The position numbers were made by a program, and so were the translations under genes. The notes under the pieces were generated by a model. That model saw only the letters and a list, made by a program, of their open reading frames with translations. It searched no databases and was not told the DNA's origin. Positions 16,011 to 26,312 of a DNA stretch of 43,437 nt are shown here, one piece after another; positions within the stretch are counted from its first letter, which is position 1; every line of letters starts with the position of its first letter. The stretch is from Synechococcus sp. MED850 (GTDB lineage: Bacteria > Cyanobacteriota > Cyanobacteriia > PCC-6307 > Cyanobiaceae): the NCBI GenBank assembly GCA_002700765.1, contig PAEP01000054.1, forward strand, positions 5,240-48,676. Reading direction: 5' to 3'.

Positions 16011-17924
16011 TCAGTTCAGGACGGGTGTTGTTCGATCCTTATCTGGAATGTTTGCAAACTCAGAGAGCACCAATCTGAATTCGTCACCGTCCATCGTTTC
16101 CTTCTCAATCAGTGTTTCCACAAGCTGATCCATCGCATCTCGATGTTCAGCAACGATGGCAACCGTCTCCTTGTAGCAGTGCTTCACCATTGTTCTGACC
16201 TGTTCGTCAATCTGACGCGCAATCGAATCGGAAACATCGCTTCTCGTCATCAGATCCCGACCCAAGAAGACCTCTTGATTACCGCCCTCTAAAGACACAG
16301 GTCCCAGATCGCTCATCCCGAAACGCGTCACCATTTGGCGCGCCATGGACGCCACCTGTTGAATGTCTCCCCCGGCACCAGTCGTCACCTCTTGGTGGCC
16401 GAACACAACGTCTTCGGCAGCGCGACCTCCCAGAGCTCCCATGATTCGAGCCTTGAGTTGGGAGCGGGTGATCAGGGATTGCTCTTCATCAGGAGAGAAC
16501 CAAGTCAGGCCCTGGGCTTGCCCCCTTGGAATGAGGGTGACCTTTTGCACTGGATCGTGATCCTTGACCAGTGAACCAATCAGAGCGTGACCGACTTCGT
16601 GATAAGCGATCAATCGCTTGCTTCGACCATCGGTGAGGGGGCGGCCTTCCATGCCGGCGATGATCCGATCGACGGCATCGTCGATTTCACTGAGACCGAT
16701 CGCATCCTTGCGGCGGCGTGCCGTGAGGATGGCAGCCTCATTCATCAGGTTGGCTAGATCTGCTCCGGTGAATCCCGGTGTGCGACGGGCAATGCTCTCC
16801 AATGACAGATCACCTTCAAGCTTTTTATTTCTGCAATGGACTTCCAGAATCGACAGGCGACCTTTGATATCCGGGGCATCGACGGTGACTTGACGATCGA
16901 AACGACCAGGACGCATCAAGGCTGAATCAAGAACATCCGGACGATTGGTTGCAGCAATAATGATGATTCCACTATTGCCTTCAAAACCGTCCATCTCAGT
17001 GAGCAGCTGATTCAGAGTCTGCTCCCGTTCATCATTACCCCCGCCGATTCCAGCCCCACGTTGGCGACCAACAGCATCGATCTCATCAATAAAGATCAAA
17101 CAAGGACTGTTTTCTTTGGCTTTTTTGAAGAGGTCGCGAACTCGGCTTGCACCGACTCCGACGAACATTTCTACGAATTCTGAACCAGACAGAGAAAAGA
17201 AGGGAACGCCTGCTTCTCCAGCAATGGCTTTGGCCAACAACGTTTTTCCTGTGCCGGGAGGGCCAACCAGAAGCAATCCACGGGGAATCTGTGCACCGAC
17301 AGACGTGAACCGCTCAGGTTGCTTGAGGAAGGTAACCACCTCCTCAAGTTCCTGCTTGGCTTCGGTGACACCAGCGACATCATCGAATTTGACGCCAGTT
17401 TCAGCTTCCATCATGAAACGGGCTTTGCTTTTGCCGAATTGCATTGCTTGACCCGGTCCACCTGGCATGCCGCTGTTGCGTCTGGCCAGGAAAATCAGTG
17501 AACCGATCAGCAGCAGCGGGAAGAGCAGATTGCCCAGCAAACCAAGCGCTGGTGGTGCTGAACGGGGCGGATGAATGTCGAAACTGATGCCCTCATTCTT
17601 GAGCGTATTGATTAATTCAGGAGCCAGACCTGGCAGGTCGACACGCAGACGTTGGACACGGTTGTCGAGATCGGGATCAACCGCTTCAACAACAGCGTTG
17701 CGGCCGCCGTCATAGATATCAACAGCGGTGACACGACCGGCTTCCACGTAGTCCAGGAATCTGCCGTAACTCATGCGGGCGACGGCTGAGTTGTTCGGCG
17801 CAACCGTTGGACCGTTTGCGCCGATGCGATTTAGTCCCCCACTGCTCAGGACTTGCCAGGCGATCAGCAGCACCACCCCGATCGGCAGGAGCCAGAGGGC
17901 TATGAGGCGCCAGCGCTGATTCAT
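16011..17924 (-). CDS. ftsH: ATP-dependent zinc metalloprotease FtsH
   Basis: This 637-aa membrane AAA protease has two N-terminal membrane segments (about 8-25 and 127-147) around a lumenal/periplasmic domain. Walker A is GPPGTGKT at 221-228, Walker B is LIFIDEID near 277-283, the second region of homology is near 326-344, and the zinc site is HEVGH at 442-446. It has the organisation of thylakoid FtsH proteases that degrade photodamaged D1; cyanobacterial paralogues differ and I cannot fix which one this is. ATG 17924 is the start. The strong terminator at 15953-15995 follows it. The nearby psb29/thf1 gene is a known functional associate of thylakoid FtsH. Confidence 0.96.
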   Translation of the reverse strand: MNQRWRLIALWLLPIGVVLLIAWQVLSSGGLNRIGANGPTVAPNNSAVARMSYGRFLDYVEAGRVTAVDIYDGGRNAVVEAVDPDLDNRVQRLRVDLPGLAPELINTLKNEGISFDIHPPRSAPPALGLLGNLLFPLLLIGSLIFLARRNSGMPGGPGQAMQFGKSKARFMMEAETGVKFDDVAGVTEAKQELEEVVTFLKQPERFTSVGAQIPRGLLLVGPPGTGKTLLAKAIAGEAGVPFFSLSGSEFVEMFVGVGASRVRDLFKKAKENSPCLIFIDEIDAVGRQRGAGIGGGNDEREQTLNQLLTEMDGFEGNSGIIIIAATNRPDVLDSALMRPGRFDRQVTVDAPDIKGRLSILEVHCRNKKLEGDLSLESIARRTPGFTGADLANLMNEAAILTARRRKDAIGLSEIDDAVDRIIAGMEGRPLTDGRSKRLIAYHEVGHALIGSLVKDHDPVQKVTLIPRGQAQGLTWFSPDEEQSLITRSQLKARIMGALGGRAAEDVVFGHQEVTTGAGGDIQQVASMARQMVTRFGMSDLGPVSLEGGNQEVFLGRDLMTRSDVSDSIARQIDEQVRTMVKHCYKETVAIVAEHRDAMDQLVETLIEKETMDGDEFRLVLSEFANIPDKDRTTPVLN

Positions 17925-17980
17925 GAATCTGAGAAATGATTAATGACTGTAAAGCAGTTGTTGCGTGAGTTGGGTCAGCT

Positions 17981-19210
17981 TCACAGGCTTCTCAACGCCA
18001 CGATCGGGTCGAGCTTGGCGGCGCGTCGGGCCGGCACCACGCCGAAGAACAAGCCGATCGAGCCCGACAGTCCGACGGTGACCAAAACCGTTGATGTACC
18101 AATGCTGGCCGGCAACGGTGTGACGGCGGCCACCAGTGCCACAGTTCCAAGCCCAACCCCGGTGCCGATCGCACCACCAAGAGTGGCCAACACCAGTGAT
18201 TCCACAAGGAATTGCAGGAGGACATCGTTGCTGCGTGCACCCAGAGCCTTTCTCAGGCCGATTTCCTCGGTCCGCTCGCTCACGGACACCAACATGATGT
18301 TCATGATCCCAATCCCCCCAACCAGCAGGGAGATTCCTCCGATCGCGGCCAGCATCAACGTGAGTCCACCAGTAATCGTGCCAACGATGCTGAGGGCATC
18401 CTTTTGAGATCGAACAGCAAAATCGTCATCCCGAAGAATGTTGTGGCGTTGCCGCAGCAAGTTGGTGATCTGGAATTTCGCTGCTCCCGTGCTGCGTTCG
18501 TCCTTTGCTTCCACACTGATGAAGCTCAGGCTGATCCCATAGGTGGGGTCGCGACCGGTGAGTCTGGTCACCATGGTCGAGAGGGGGATGTAGGTGTTTT
18601 CGTCCTGATTGCTGCCGAACACAGCTCCCTTCGGAGCCATGACACCGATCACTGAAAACGACTGATTGCCAACCCTCAGTGGTTGCCCGACAGCGGATCC
18701 AGTCGGGAAGAGTTTGGCTTCGAGGTCAGGACCGATCACCGCCACATTGCGTGCGGCTTTCAGATCCTCAGCATTGATGAATCGCCCCTGAGCGACATCG
18801 AAGCTGCGAACCGAGAGGAATTCAGGTGTGATGCCGGAGATGGAACTCGTGGCACTCCGCGCTCCGCTTTGAACCACCTGGCTGCTTGTGATCTGCGGGG
18901 CGACCTGCTTGACACTCGGGACCTGTTCAGCAATGGCTTCAGCGTCCTCAAGCACCAATGTTTTGGGAAAGGCAACACCGCGGCGACGCGTATCGTTGCT
19001 GCCCGGAACCACGAAAAGAACGTTGGCCCCGAGGTTGCTGAGCTGATCCTCTGCCAGTCCCTGGGCGCCGCGACCGACGCCGACCAGGGTGATCACAGAG
19101 GCATTGCCGATCACGATCCCCACCATCGTGAGCAGGCTGCGCAGACGATTGCTCCGCAGAGTGGCGAGGGCCATCCTCACCGTTTCCATCGGATGCATGC
19201 GTTGCGGCAT
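17981..19210 (-). CDS. MacB/FtsX-type ABC transporter permease
   Basis: This 409-aa protein has the MacB-like architecture: an N-terminal membrane helix (MALATLRSNRLRSLLTMVGIVIGNASVITLVGVG), a large external MacB_PCD domain (about 45-235), and three C-terminal helices in a FtsX domain with the signature GGIGIMNIMLVSVSERTEEIGLRKALGA. It exports or mechanically acts on an unknown substrate. No ATPase is adjacent, which is unusual for the family. It starts 5 nt downstream of the pyruvate kinase stop on the same strand, so the two are co-transcribed. Confidence 0.9.
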   Translation of the reverse strand: MPQRMHPMETVRMALATLRSNRLRSLLTMVGIVIGNASVITLVGVGRGAQGLAEDQLSNLGANVLFVVPGSNDTRRRGVAFPKTLVLEDAEAIAEQVPSVKQVAPQITSSQVVQSGARSATSSISGITPEFLSVRSFDVAQGRFINAEDLKAARNVAVIGPDLEAKLFPTGSAVGQPLRVGNQSFSVIGVMAPKGAVFGSNQDENTYIPLSTMVTRLTGRDPTYGISLSFISVEAKDERSTGAAKFQITNLLRQRHNILRDDDFAVRSQKDALSIVGTITGGLTLMLAAIGGISLLVGGIGIMNIMLVSVSERTEEIGLRKALGARSNDVLLQFLVESLVLATLGGAIGTGVGLGTVALVAAVTPLPASIGTSTVLVTVGLSGSIGLFFGVVPARRAAKLDPIVALRSL

Positions 19211-19215
19211 TGAAC

Positions 19216-21000
19216 TCAGAGCATCGTGTCGAGTCGTGCTGCTGTATTGACGCCCGTCCCACGGTGAACCAGACCATCTCTGATCTGCAGCGTCACCACC
19301 TCCCCATGGCGGAGATCACGGGTGGCGTTCGGCACTCCTGAGATGATCGGAATCCCTAGACGTTGCGCGATCACAGCCGCGTGGGAACGTTCGGCCGGAG
19401 ACTCTGTCACGACACCCGCAGCATGGCGGATGGCATCGAGATCCTCTGCGGTCGTGTCCTGGATCACAAGAATTTCTCCCTGTTCAATTTTGCTGGAATC
19501 ACCGGGGGAAAGGGCCAGACGCACCCTCCCGCTCACGGTGCCGCTGCCAATTCCTGTGCCCCTCGCCAGCACAGCACTGACGATTCCAACCTTGACGAAG
19601 TCTGTTGAGCCTGAAACCCCAGCCAAGGTGCCGGCGGTTTGAATCACCAGATTTCCCTCCTTGAGCAGCCCCATGTCCTGGGCTGTTCCCATCGCGACGG
19701 TGAAGGTCCCCGACGTGCTCTTCTGCTGGGGAATCAGCAATGGCGTGACACCCCAAACCAACTGGAGTTTGCGGGCCACTTCGATTTCACTGGTGATCGC
19801 CAGGATCGGTGCTGCCGGGCGGAACTTGCTGACGTTATGAGCTGTGGCACCACTTTTCGTCAGCGGCAGGATCGCAGAGGCATTCAGCTGGCTTGCGATG
19901 GTGCTCACAGCGCTGCTGATCGCATTCGGAATCGTGCTGGGCAGATGACTGTCGATGGATCGCCGTGGGTAATCCTTCTCGATCCGTTGCGCGATGGTGG
20001 CCATGGTCTGAACCGCTTCAACGGGGAAATCACCGACGGCTGTCTCATTGGACAGCATCACAGCATCAGTCCCGTCGAGAATCGCATTGGCCACATCACT
20101 GACTTCAGCCCGGGTTGGCCTGGGGCTTGAGGCCATGGAATCCAACATCTGGGTGGCCGTGATGATCGGAATCCCGAGGCTGTTGGCCCTGCGGATCAGT
20201 TCTTTCTGCAGCAGTGGAACCTCCTCTGCTGGCATTTCAACGCCCAAGTCACCCCGGGCCACCATCACGCCATCGCAGAGGGGCATGATCGTGTCGATCT
20301 GATCGATGGCTTCGAATTTCTCGATCTTGGCGACCACGGGAGTGCTAAATCCGTGGCTCCGGATCAGCTCACGGATCTCCTGCATGTCCGACGGATTGCG
20401 CACAAAGCTCAGGGCAACCCAGTCCACCCCTTGCTGAAGCCCGAAGGCCAGATCGTCGCGATCCTTGTCCGTGAGTGCCCGAACGGAGAGTTGAACATCG
20501 GGGAAATTCACCCCTTTGTTGTTGGACAGAACCCCGCCGACCGTGACACTGCAGTGCAGGGTCTGTTCGCTCTGATCAATCTCCTCCACCTTCATTTCGA
20601 CACGACCGTCGTCGAGAAGGATTCGACTCCCAGCTGTCACCTCCTCAGCAAGCTTGTCGTAGGTCACAGTTGCGATCGTCTGATTGCAGCTCACCTGGCG
20701 TGAGGTGAGGGCAAAGCGATCACCCTTGCCGAGCGTGATCGGACCTTCCGCGAATCGTCCAAGCCTGATCTTGGGGCCCTGCAGGTCCTGAAGGATTCCG
20801 ATGTGCTGTCCAAGTTCAGAGGACACCTTTCGGATGGTGGCGATGCGTGCTGCGTGCTCGCTGTGATCTCCGTGCGAGAAATTCAGACGGAAGGTGGTGG
20901 CACCTGCCTGAACCAGCTCGCGGATGCGCTCAGCACTCTCAGTCGCCGGGCCGATGGTGGCCACGATCTTGGTCCGTCGGTTCTGTTCGAACTGGGCCAT
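19216..21000 (-). CDS. pyk: Pyruvate kinase
   Basis: The enzyme converts phosphoenolpyruvate and ADP to pyruvate and ATP. The 594-aa protein has [15 protein letters not shown] (8-22), [10 protein letters not shown] (37-46), [19 protein letters not shown], the active-site [15 protein letters not shown] (222-236), [12 protein letters not shown] (246-257) and [10 protein letters not shown]. Beyond the usual C-domain there is an extra PEP-utilising (phosphohistidine-like) domain of about 100 residues ([23 protein letters not shown]), as in Bacillus-type and many cyanobacterial enzymes. ATG 21000 is chosen over a longer frame to 21033 because it precedes the family start. It is divergent from the MazG-like gene. 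Confidence 0.95.
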   Translation of the reverse strand: MAQFEQNRRTKIVATIGPATESAERIRELVQAGATTFRLNFSHGDHSEHAARIATIRKVSSELGQHIGILQDLQGPKIRLGRFAEGPITLGKGDRFALTSRQVSCNQTIATVTYDKLAEEVTAGSRILLDDGRVEMKVEEIDQSEQTLHCSVTVGGVLSNNKGVNFPDVQLSVRALTDKDRDDLAFGLQQGVDWVALSFVRNPSDMQEIRELIRSHGFSTPVVAKIEKFEAIDQIDTIMPLCDGVMVARGDLGVEMPAEEVPLLQKELIRRANSLGIPIITATQMLDSMASSPRPTRAEVSDVANAILDGTDAVMLSNETAVGDFPVEAVQTMATIAQRIEKDYPRRSIDSHLPSTIPNAISSAVSTIASQLNASAILPLTKSGATAHNVSKFRPAAPILAITSEIEVARKLQLVWGVTPLLIPQQKSTSGTFTVAMGTAQDMGLLKEGNLVIQTAGTLAGVSGSTDFVKVGIVSAVLARGTGIGSGTVSGRVRLALSPGDSSKIEQGEILVIQDTTAEDLDAIRHAAGVVTESPAERSHAAVIAQRLGIPIISGVPNATRDLRHGEVVTLQIRDGLVHRGTGVNTAARLDTML

Positions 21001-21075
21001 ATCGGGGCCGGAAGACCGTGCGGAAACTACCATCCAGTCATTTTGCAGCCGGGCCCTCCGGAGGTTGTAAACGTC

Positions 21076-21405
21076 ATGGAACTCAAGGCCTACCAGGAGG
21101 CAGCCCGAAGCACGGCCTCCTATCCCGATCTTGGAGCGAATCCGATCTATCCCACGTTGGGTCTGACCGGAGAGGCAGGGGAGGTTGCGGACAAGGTGAA
21201 GAAGGTGCTCCGCGATCGTGGCGGAGTGTTTGATCCTGAAGCCCGTGAAGCGATCAAGCTGGAACTCGGAGATGTTCTCTGGTATGTCGCGCTGTTGTCA
21301 CAGGAGCTCGGTTATGACCTCGAGGAGGTCGCTGCGTCGAATCTCGACAAACTCGCCAGCCGGGCGGCCAGGGGCCGCATCTCCGGCAGCGGAGACCAAC
21401 GCTGA
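21076..21405 (+). CDS. MazG-like nucleotide pyrophosphohydrolase
   Basis: This 109-aa all-alpha NTP pyrophosphatase carries [19 protein letters not shown] (about 27-45) and [18 protein letters not shown] (about 57-74), the two helices whose Glu/Asp residues (ExxE and ExxD) bind Mg in the MazG superfamily. It probably hydrolyses non-canonical or excess nucleoside triphosphates. ATG 21076 is chosen because the conserved [10 protein letters not shown] start follows. It is followed after 15 nt by a secreted protein. Confidence 0.85.
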   Translation: MELKAYQEAARSTASYPDLGANPIYPTLGLTGEAGEVADKVKKVLRDRGGVFDPEAREAIKLELGDVLWYVALLSQELGYDLEEVAASNLDKLASRAARGRISGSGDQR

Positions 21406-21420
21406 TTCCTTCCCCGAGTT

Positions 21421-21885
21421 ATGACCTTTCGGATCCTTCCTGCACTGCTGGCTGCACTGCTGTTTCTTGGAGCTTGTCTTCCGGCCTGGGCTGCAGATCT
21501 GAAGCTGTCGCAAGTGAGTTTGGATCCATGCGGTGCTGAGGATCCCGGAAATCAACCGGATTTCGTCAGACCGATGGGAGCCAGCTGTTTTGTTCTGAGT
21601 GGAACGGTGGACAATCCCGGGAAACGCTCGATCGTGGACACCGATGTGTTCGCTCGCATCCTGGATGCCAGTGGCGAGCCCGTGCTGCAGAACAGAACGC
21701 GCGTGGGTTCGATTGGGGATGTTGCCCCTGGCTCTCATCCCTTTTCACTGCGACTTGCCGTTCCGGCGGGAACACCTGGGCCATTTGACGTTCGCAATGC
21801 CAAAGCCCGTGGTTTCACAGCACCGGTTCGAAGTCGCGCTGGTCTCGACGATGAATTGCTGCCACTTGAACAGACCATTCAGTGA
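21421..21885 (+). CDS. Secreted protein of unknown function
   Basis: This 154-aa protein has a signal peptide (residues 1-24, ILPALLAALLFLGACLPAWAAD) and a mature beta-rich domain. Features such as VSLDPCGAE, MGASCFVLSGTVDNPGKRSI and a FxARILDASGEPVL stretch resemble FxLYD-type or Ig-like extracytoplasmic domains, and two cysteines may form a disulfide. I do not recognise a specific family. The gene is convergent with yggT, with 5 nt between the stops. Confidence 0.65.
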   Translation: MTFRILPALLAALLFLGACLPAWAADLKLSQVSLDPCGAEDPGNQPDFVRPMGASCFVLSGTVDNPGKRSIVDTDVFARILDASGEPVLQNRTRVGSIGDVAPGSHPFSLRLAVPAGTPGPFDVRNAKARGFTAPVRSRAGLDDELLPLEQTIQ

Positions 21886-21890
21886 ATGGA

Positions 21891-22184
21891 TCAGTACGCC
21901 GCTGCTGCGCTGTAGAAATACATGCTTGCATTCAGAAGCAGCTGTTGCATCAGGTTCAGCGCCACAAAGGCAAGGATTGCTGAGAGATCAATGCCGCCAA
22001 GAGGTGGGATCAGTCCTCGGAAGGCGTTGAGATAGGGGTCGGTGATTGAACTCACCGTGGATAAAACCGGATTGCTCCAGTCGAGGTTGGGGAACCAGCT
22101 CAGCAGAACCCGCACAATCAGGACCAGTGAATAGATCTGCAGGGTCTGGGACAGCACCTGAAACAGAGTCACCAGAGGATCCAT
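21891..22184 (-). CDS. YggT family membrane protein (Ycf19-like)
   Basis: This 97-aa protein has two membrane segments (about 10-32 and 65-92) around the YggT signature VLLSWFPNLDWSNPVLSTVSSITDPYLNAFRGLIPPLGGIDLSAILAF. Relatives in cyanobacteria and chloroplasts are linked to chromosome distribution in division and to thylakoid processes. ATG 22184 is chosen; upstream in-frame starts overlap scpB. It is 25 nt downstream of scpB on the same strand. Confidence 0.88.
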   Translation of the reverse strand: MDPLVTLFQVLSQTLQIYSLVLIVRVLLSWFPNLDWSNPVLSTVSSITDPYLNAFRGLIPPLGGIDLSAILAFVALNLMQQLLLNASMYFYSAAAAY

Positions 22185-22209
22185 GAAACGTGTTTGTGTT
22201 GCTACGACT

Positions 22210-22716
22210 CTATGCAGAGTCAGCGATGTCTGAACCACTCAGATCCGGAAGAACAGAGAAGGTTCGGTGAAATTTTTCCGAGAGTGTCAGCCAGTAGGAG
22301 CGTCCATCACTCTGCCGTCGACGTTCGATGAAATCCTGAGACAGAAGTTCCTTGATGTGGTCATAGGCACCTGAGCCCCTCAAATCCACCAGCTCCGATT
22401 GCAGGATCCGTTTTTTCAGCGCGATGGTCGCGAGGGTTCGCAAGGTCGCCGTGGACAAGTTCACAGGCAGGAGGTTCTGCACCAGATCGCTCAGTCCCGG
22501 TCTGAGCTGCAGGCAGAACCGTCCCTTGAGTTCAACGATTTCGAGAGCTGTGTCCCGTTGGGCATAGCCGGTGGTGAGAACAAGCAGGGCGTTTTCGACA
22601 GAAGCTTTGTCCGCCTGGGCCAGCTCCACAAGCTCATGCACCGACGTCGGCCGACCCTTCAAATAGAGGATGGCCTCGATCCTGGCTGCCAGGGATGGGT
22701 CATCCTGCATCTCCAT
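22210..22716 (-). CDS. scpB: Segregation and condensation protein B
   Basis: ScpB is the kleisin-associated winged-helix subunit of the SMC complex in chromosome segregation. The 168-aa protein has SLAARIEAILYLKGRPTSVHEL (about 8-29), LLVLTTGYAQRDTALEIVELKGRFCLQLRPG, and RILQSELVDLRGSGAYDHIKELLSQDFIERRRQSDGRSYWLTLSEKFHRTFS, the second winged helix. ATG 22716 is chosen; ATG 22710 and GTG 22728 are alternatives. No scpA or smc is in the window. It lies 37 nt after ilvA. Confidence 0.93.
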   Translation of the reverse strand: MEMQDDPSLAARIEAILYLKGRPTSVHELVELAQADKASVENALLVLTTGYAQRDTALEIVELKGRFCLQLRPGLSDLVQNLLPVNLSTATLRTLATIALKKRILQSELVDLRGSGAYDHIKELLSQDFIERRRQSDGRSYWLTLSEKFHRTFSVLPDLSGSDIADSA

Positions 22717-22753
22717 CCCTTGGAACACATTTCACGCTACCCCTGCAGACCCC

Positions 22754-24283
22754 TTAGAGGAACAGGGTGTAAGCGAGATTTGATGTTTCGTCCCAGCAGG
22801 GATAACCGAGCTCTTGAAGAAAGGCATGCCACTCGGAGATCTCTTCATCCGGGACCAGAACACCCACGACGATCCGACCGGTGTCGGATCCGTGGTTGCG
22901 GTAGTGAAAGATGCTGATGCTCCAGTTCGGGTGCAGTGCGCTGACAAATCGCATCAGTGCTCCCGGACGCTCCGGAAATTCAAAGCGGTACAGCAGCTCC
23001 CTGCCATGGACGGAGCTGTTGTTCCGTGCAGTCGCCGGCAACCGACCCCCCACCATGTGGCGCAGGTGGAGAACCGCCAATTCGTTTTCGCTTAGGTCCT
23101 GACAGGGAAATCCACGGCTGATCAGGCTTTGGACCAGTGTCTGTCGGTCCTCGCGGCCGTGGATCTGCACCCCGATGAAGATCTGCGCCCGATCCCCCTC
23201 ACTCATGCGATAGCTGAATTCGGTGAGGCTTCGGTCCTGCAGCACGGTGCAGAGATTTCGGAGGCTGCCTGACTGCTCAGGGATTTCCACCGCGAGCATC
23301 GCCTCACGCTCCTCGCCCAGATCAGCGCGCTCCGAGATGAAGCGCAACCGATCGAAATTCATGTTGGCGCCGCAGGCCACCGCCACCAGGTCCTGCTCCC
23401 GCAGTTGACGCTCCCCGACATCTTTTTTCAACCCCGCCAGAGCAAGAGCGCCCGCCGGCTCAAGGATCGATCGGGTGTCCTCGAAAACATCCTTGATGGC
23501 GGCACAGATGGCGTCGGTGTCCACGGTGATCATCCGGTCCACATGGCGCTGGGCCAGCTCAAACGTCAGCGCGCCGACCTTGCGGACGGCAACACCGTCT
23601 GCAAACAGCCCGACATGACTGAGCTCCACTCGTTCGCCGGCCTCGAGCGAAAGGGTCATCGCCGCGGCATCGATCGGTTCGACTCCGATCACCTCCACGT
23701 TCGGCCAGAGGCTCTTGATGTAAGACGCGACACCGGCGATCAGTCCCCCACCCCCGACCGCCAGATAAACCGCCCGCGGCGGCGACTCCACCTGTCGCAT
23801 CAGCTCCAGGCCGATGGTGCCCTGGCCAGCGATGACCTCGGGATCATCGAAGGGATGAATGAAGGTCAGCCCCTCGTCATCGCAGCGTCGATAGGCCTCA
23901 GCTGAACATTCGTCGTAGGTCTCACCATGCAGCACCACATCGCCGCCGAGTGCCTTCACCGCTCGGACTTTCACCTCCGGTGTGGTTTTCGGCATCACGA
24001 TCACCGCTCGGCATCCAAGCTTCGAGGCGCTGAGGGCAACGCCCTGGGCATGGTTGCCCGCACTGGCGGCGATGACACCACGATCCAGGTCTGCCTGGCT
24101 CAACTGCGCCATGCGGTTGTACGCACCACGCAACTTGAACGAGAACACCGGTTGCAGGTCCTCCCGCTTCAACCAGATCCGGTTGTTCAGTCGGCGACTC
24201 AGATTCGGAGCGAAATCCAGTGGGGTTTCCTGAGCGACGTCATAGACGCGGGCCCGCAGGATCCTCTGGAGGTAATCGGTCAT
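22754..24283 (-). CDS. ilvA: Threonine ammonia-lyase, biosynthetic
   Basis: IlvA deaminates threonine to 2-oxobutanoate in isoleucine synthesis, with pyridoxal phosphate. The 509-aa protein has the PLP lysine motif [12 protein letters not shown] (about 46-57), [14 protein letters not shown], the [13 protein letters not shown] glycine loop, and [13 protein letters not shown]. Two C-terminal ACT-like regulatory modules (about 325-405 and 420-505) indicate feedback control by isoleucine, as in the long biosynthetic enzymes. ATG 24283 is chosen over starts to 24412 because [15 protein letters not shown] is the family start. It is divergent from dxs. Confidence 0.95.
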   Translation of the reverse strand: MTDYLQRILRARVYDVAQETPLDFAPNLSRRLNNRIWLKREDLQPVFSFKLRGAYNRMAQLSQADLDRGVIAASAGNHAQGVALSASKLGCRAVIVMPKTTPEVKVRAVKALGGDVVLHGETYDECSAEAYRRCDDEGLTFIHPFDDPEVIAGQGTIGLELMRQVESPPRAVYLAVGGGGLIAGVASYIKSLWPNVEVIGVEPIDAAAMTLSLEAGERVELSHVGLFADGVAVRKVGALTFELAQRHVDRMITVDTDAICAAIKDVFEDTRSILEPAGALALAGLKKDVGERQLREQDLVAVACGANMNFDRLRFISERADLGEEREAMLAVEIPEQSGSLRNLCTVLQDRSLTEFSYRMSEGDRAQIFIGVQIHGREDRQTLVQSLISRGFPCQDLSENELAVLHLRHMVGGRLPATARNNSSVHGRELLYRFEFPERPGALMRFVSALHPNWSISIFHYRNHGSDTGRIVVGVLVPDEEISEWHAFLQELGYPCWDETSNLAYTLFL

Positions 24284-24362
24284 CCGTCCATTCTCATCAA
24301 CGCCGGTGGGCAACTTGCCTGTGATGGACACCGTAGATTGCATGGATTGGAGCGGGTCATGC

Positions 24363-26294
24363 ATGCATCTCGGAGACCTAACGCATCCGAACCAACTGCA
24401 TGGTCTCAGCACCGCTGAGCTGGAGGAGATTGGCCGTCAGATCCGGGAACGCCACCTTGAGGTTGTGTCCACCAGTGGCGGTCATCTCGGACCCGGACTC
24501 GGCGTTGTCGAATTAACACTTGCTCTTTATCAGACCCTGGATCTGGACCGCGACCGTGTGGTCTGGGATGTTGGTCATCAGGCCTATCCGCACAAACTGA
24601 TCACGGGCCGTTTTCAGTCTTTCGACACACTCAGGCAACAAAACGGTGTTGCTGGATATCTGAAACGCAGCGAAAGCCGGTTCGATCATTTCGGAGCCGG
24701 TCATGCCAGCACATCCATTTCTGCAGCTCTCGGGATGGCCATGGCCCGGGACCGTCGAGGGGAGGATTTCCGTTGCGTTGCCGTGATCGGTGATGGCGCT
24801 CTCACCGGTGGCATGGCGCTGGAGGCGATCAACCACGCCGGCCATCTGCCGGAGACCCCCTTCGTGGTGGTGTTGAACGACAACGACATGTCGATTTCAC
24901 CTCCTGTCGGAGCCTTGTCGACGTATCTGAATCGAATGCGGCTGAGTCCGCCGATGCAGTTTCTCTCCGGGAGCGTGGAGGAAAGCGTTCGGCATCTGCC
25001 GTTCATGGGCGGTGAACTTCCTGCGGAGCTGAACCGTCTGAAGGGAAGCATGCGCCGACTCGCGGTCCCCAAGGTCGGAGCGGTGTTCGAAGAACTCGGC
25101 TTCACCTACATGGGCCCGATTGATGGTCATGACATCGCCGAGATGAAACGCACCTTTGAGGCGGCTCATCGGGAAGGTGGCCCCGTGCTGGTGCATGTGG
25201 TGACCACGAAAGGCAAGGGATATCCCTACGCCGAGGCCGATCAGGTCGGATATCACGCCCAGTCGGCGTTCGACCTCAGCACCGGCAAGGCGATTCCCTC
25301 CAAAACGCCGAAACCTCCCAGCTACAGCAAGGTTTTTGGTCAGACGCTCGTGAAGCTCTGCGAGCAGAACAGCCGCGTCGTCGGGATCACAGCCGCCATG
25401 GCCACGGGCACGGGCCTTGATCTGCTTCAGAAGGCCATACCCGATCAATATGTGGATGTGGGCATTGCTGAGCAGCACGCCGTGACCCTGGCAGCAGGCA
25501 TGGCCTGTGAAGGACTTCGCCCCGTGGTGGCGATCTACAGCACCTTCCTTCAACGGGCCTTCGACCAGCTCATTCACGATGTCGGTATCCAGAAGCTGCC
25601 GGTCACCTTCGTGCTTGACCGAGCTGGCATCGTTGGCGCTGATGGACCCACCCATCAGGGTCAGTACGACATCAGTTACATGCGTGCCATCCCGAATTTC
25701 ACGGTGATGGCTCCTAAGGATGAAGCTGAACTGCAGCAGATGCTTGTGACCTGTCTCTCCCATGACGGGCCGACAGCACTGCGGATTCCACGCGGTTCGG
25801 GAATTGGAGCCGCCCTGATGGAAGAGGGTTGGGAGCCTTTGCCGATCGGTCGCGGTGAGCTGCTGCGTGAAGGCGATGACCTTCTGATCGTTGCCTACGG
25901 CGCCATGGTTCACCCAGCCCTTGCCACCGCAACCCTGCTCGAAGAGGTTGGACTTTCGGCAACGGTGATCAATGCTCGATTCCTGCGACCACTCGATCAG
26001 GCATTGATTCATCCGCTCGCTCGACGCATTGGTCGTGTTGTGACCATGGAGGAGGGTGCCCTGCCCGGTGGTTTCGGCTCTGCGGTGCTGGAGTCCCTTT
26101 CCGATGAATCAATCAGCGTTGACATGCTGAGGATTGGTGTGCCGGATCAACTCGTTGATCACGCCACCCCCCAACAGAGCAAGGAGGCACTGGGGCTCAC
26201 CCCAGTTCAGATGATGACTCGCATCCGCGATCGATTCGCCGCTGTGTCTGCTGTTGGACTTCAGGACAACCGAAAAGTCGGAATGCCCACCTGA
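24363..26294 (+). CDS. dxs: 1-deoxy-D-xylulose-5-phosphate synthase
   Basis: DXS condenses pyruvate and glyceraldehyde 3-phosphate in the first step of the MEP isoprenoid pathway, using thiamine diphosphate. The 643-aa protein has [17 protein letters not shown] (37-53), [15 protein letters not shown] (69-83), the ThDP motif [16 protein letters not shown] (142-157) with N172 ([13 protein letters not shown]), and the transketolase pyrimidine domain [18 protein letters not shown] 24363 is chosen, as the upstream frame overlaps the divergent ilvA start. A geranylgeranyl-reductase-like gene follows after 18 nt, a sensible isoprenoid partnership. Confidence 0.97.
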   Translation: MHLGDLTHPNQLHGLSTAELEEIGRQIRERHLEVVSTSGGHLGPGLGVVELTLALYQTLDLDRDRVVWDVGHQAYPHKLITGRFQSFDTLRQQNGVAGYLKRSESRFDHFGAGHASTSISAALGMAMARDRRGEDFRCVAVIGDGALTGGMALEAINHAGHLPETPFVVVLNDNDMSISPPVGALSTYLNRMRLSPPMQFLSGSVEESVRHLPFMGGELPAELNRLKGSMRRLAVPKVGAVFEELGFTYMGPIDGHDIAEMKRTFEAAHREGGPVLVHVVTTKGKGYPYAEADQVGYHAQSAFDLSTGKAIPSKTPKPPSYSKVFGQTLVKLCEQNSRVVGITAAMATGTGLDLLQKAIPDQYVDVGIAEQHAVTLAAGMACEGLRPVVAIYSTFLQRAFDQLIHDVGIQKLPVTFVLDRAGIVGADGPTHQGQYDISYMRAIPNFTVMAPKDEAELQQMLVTCLSHDGPTALRIPRGSGIGAALMEEGWEPLPIGRGELLREGDDLLIVAYGAMVHPALATATLLEEVGLSATVINARFLRPLDQALIHPLARRIGRVVTMEEGALPGGFGSAVLESLSDESISVDMLRIGVPDQLVDHATPQQSKEALGLTPVQMMTRIRDRFAAVSAVGLQDNRKVGMPT

Positions 26295-26312
26295 CGATGA
26301 CTGGGCATCAGG

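Noticed and set aside
24897..26012. 371-aa minus-strand frame
   Set aside because: Fully antisense to dxs, which has complete family signatures.
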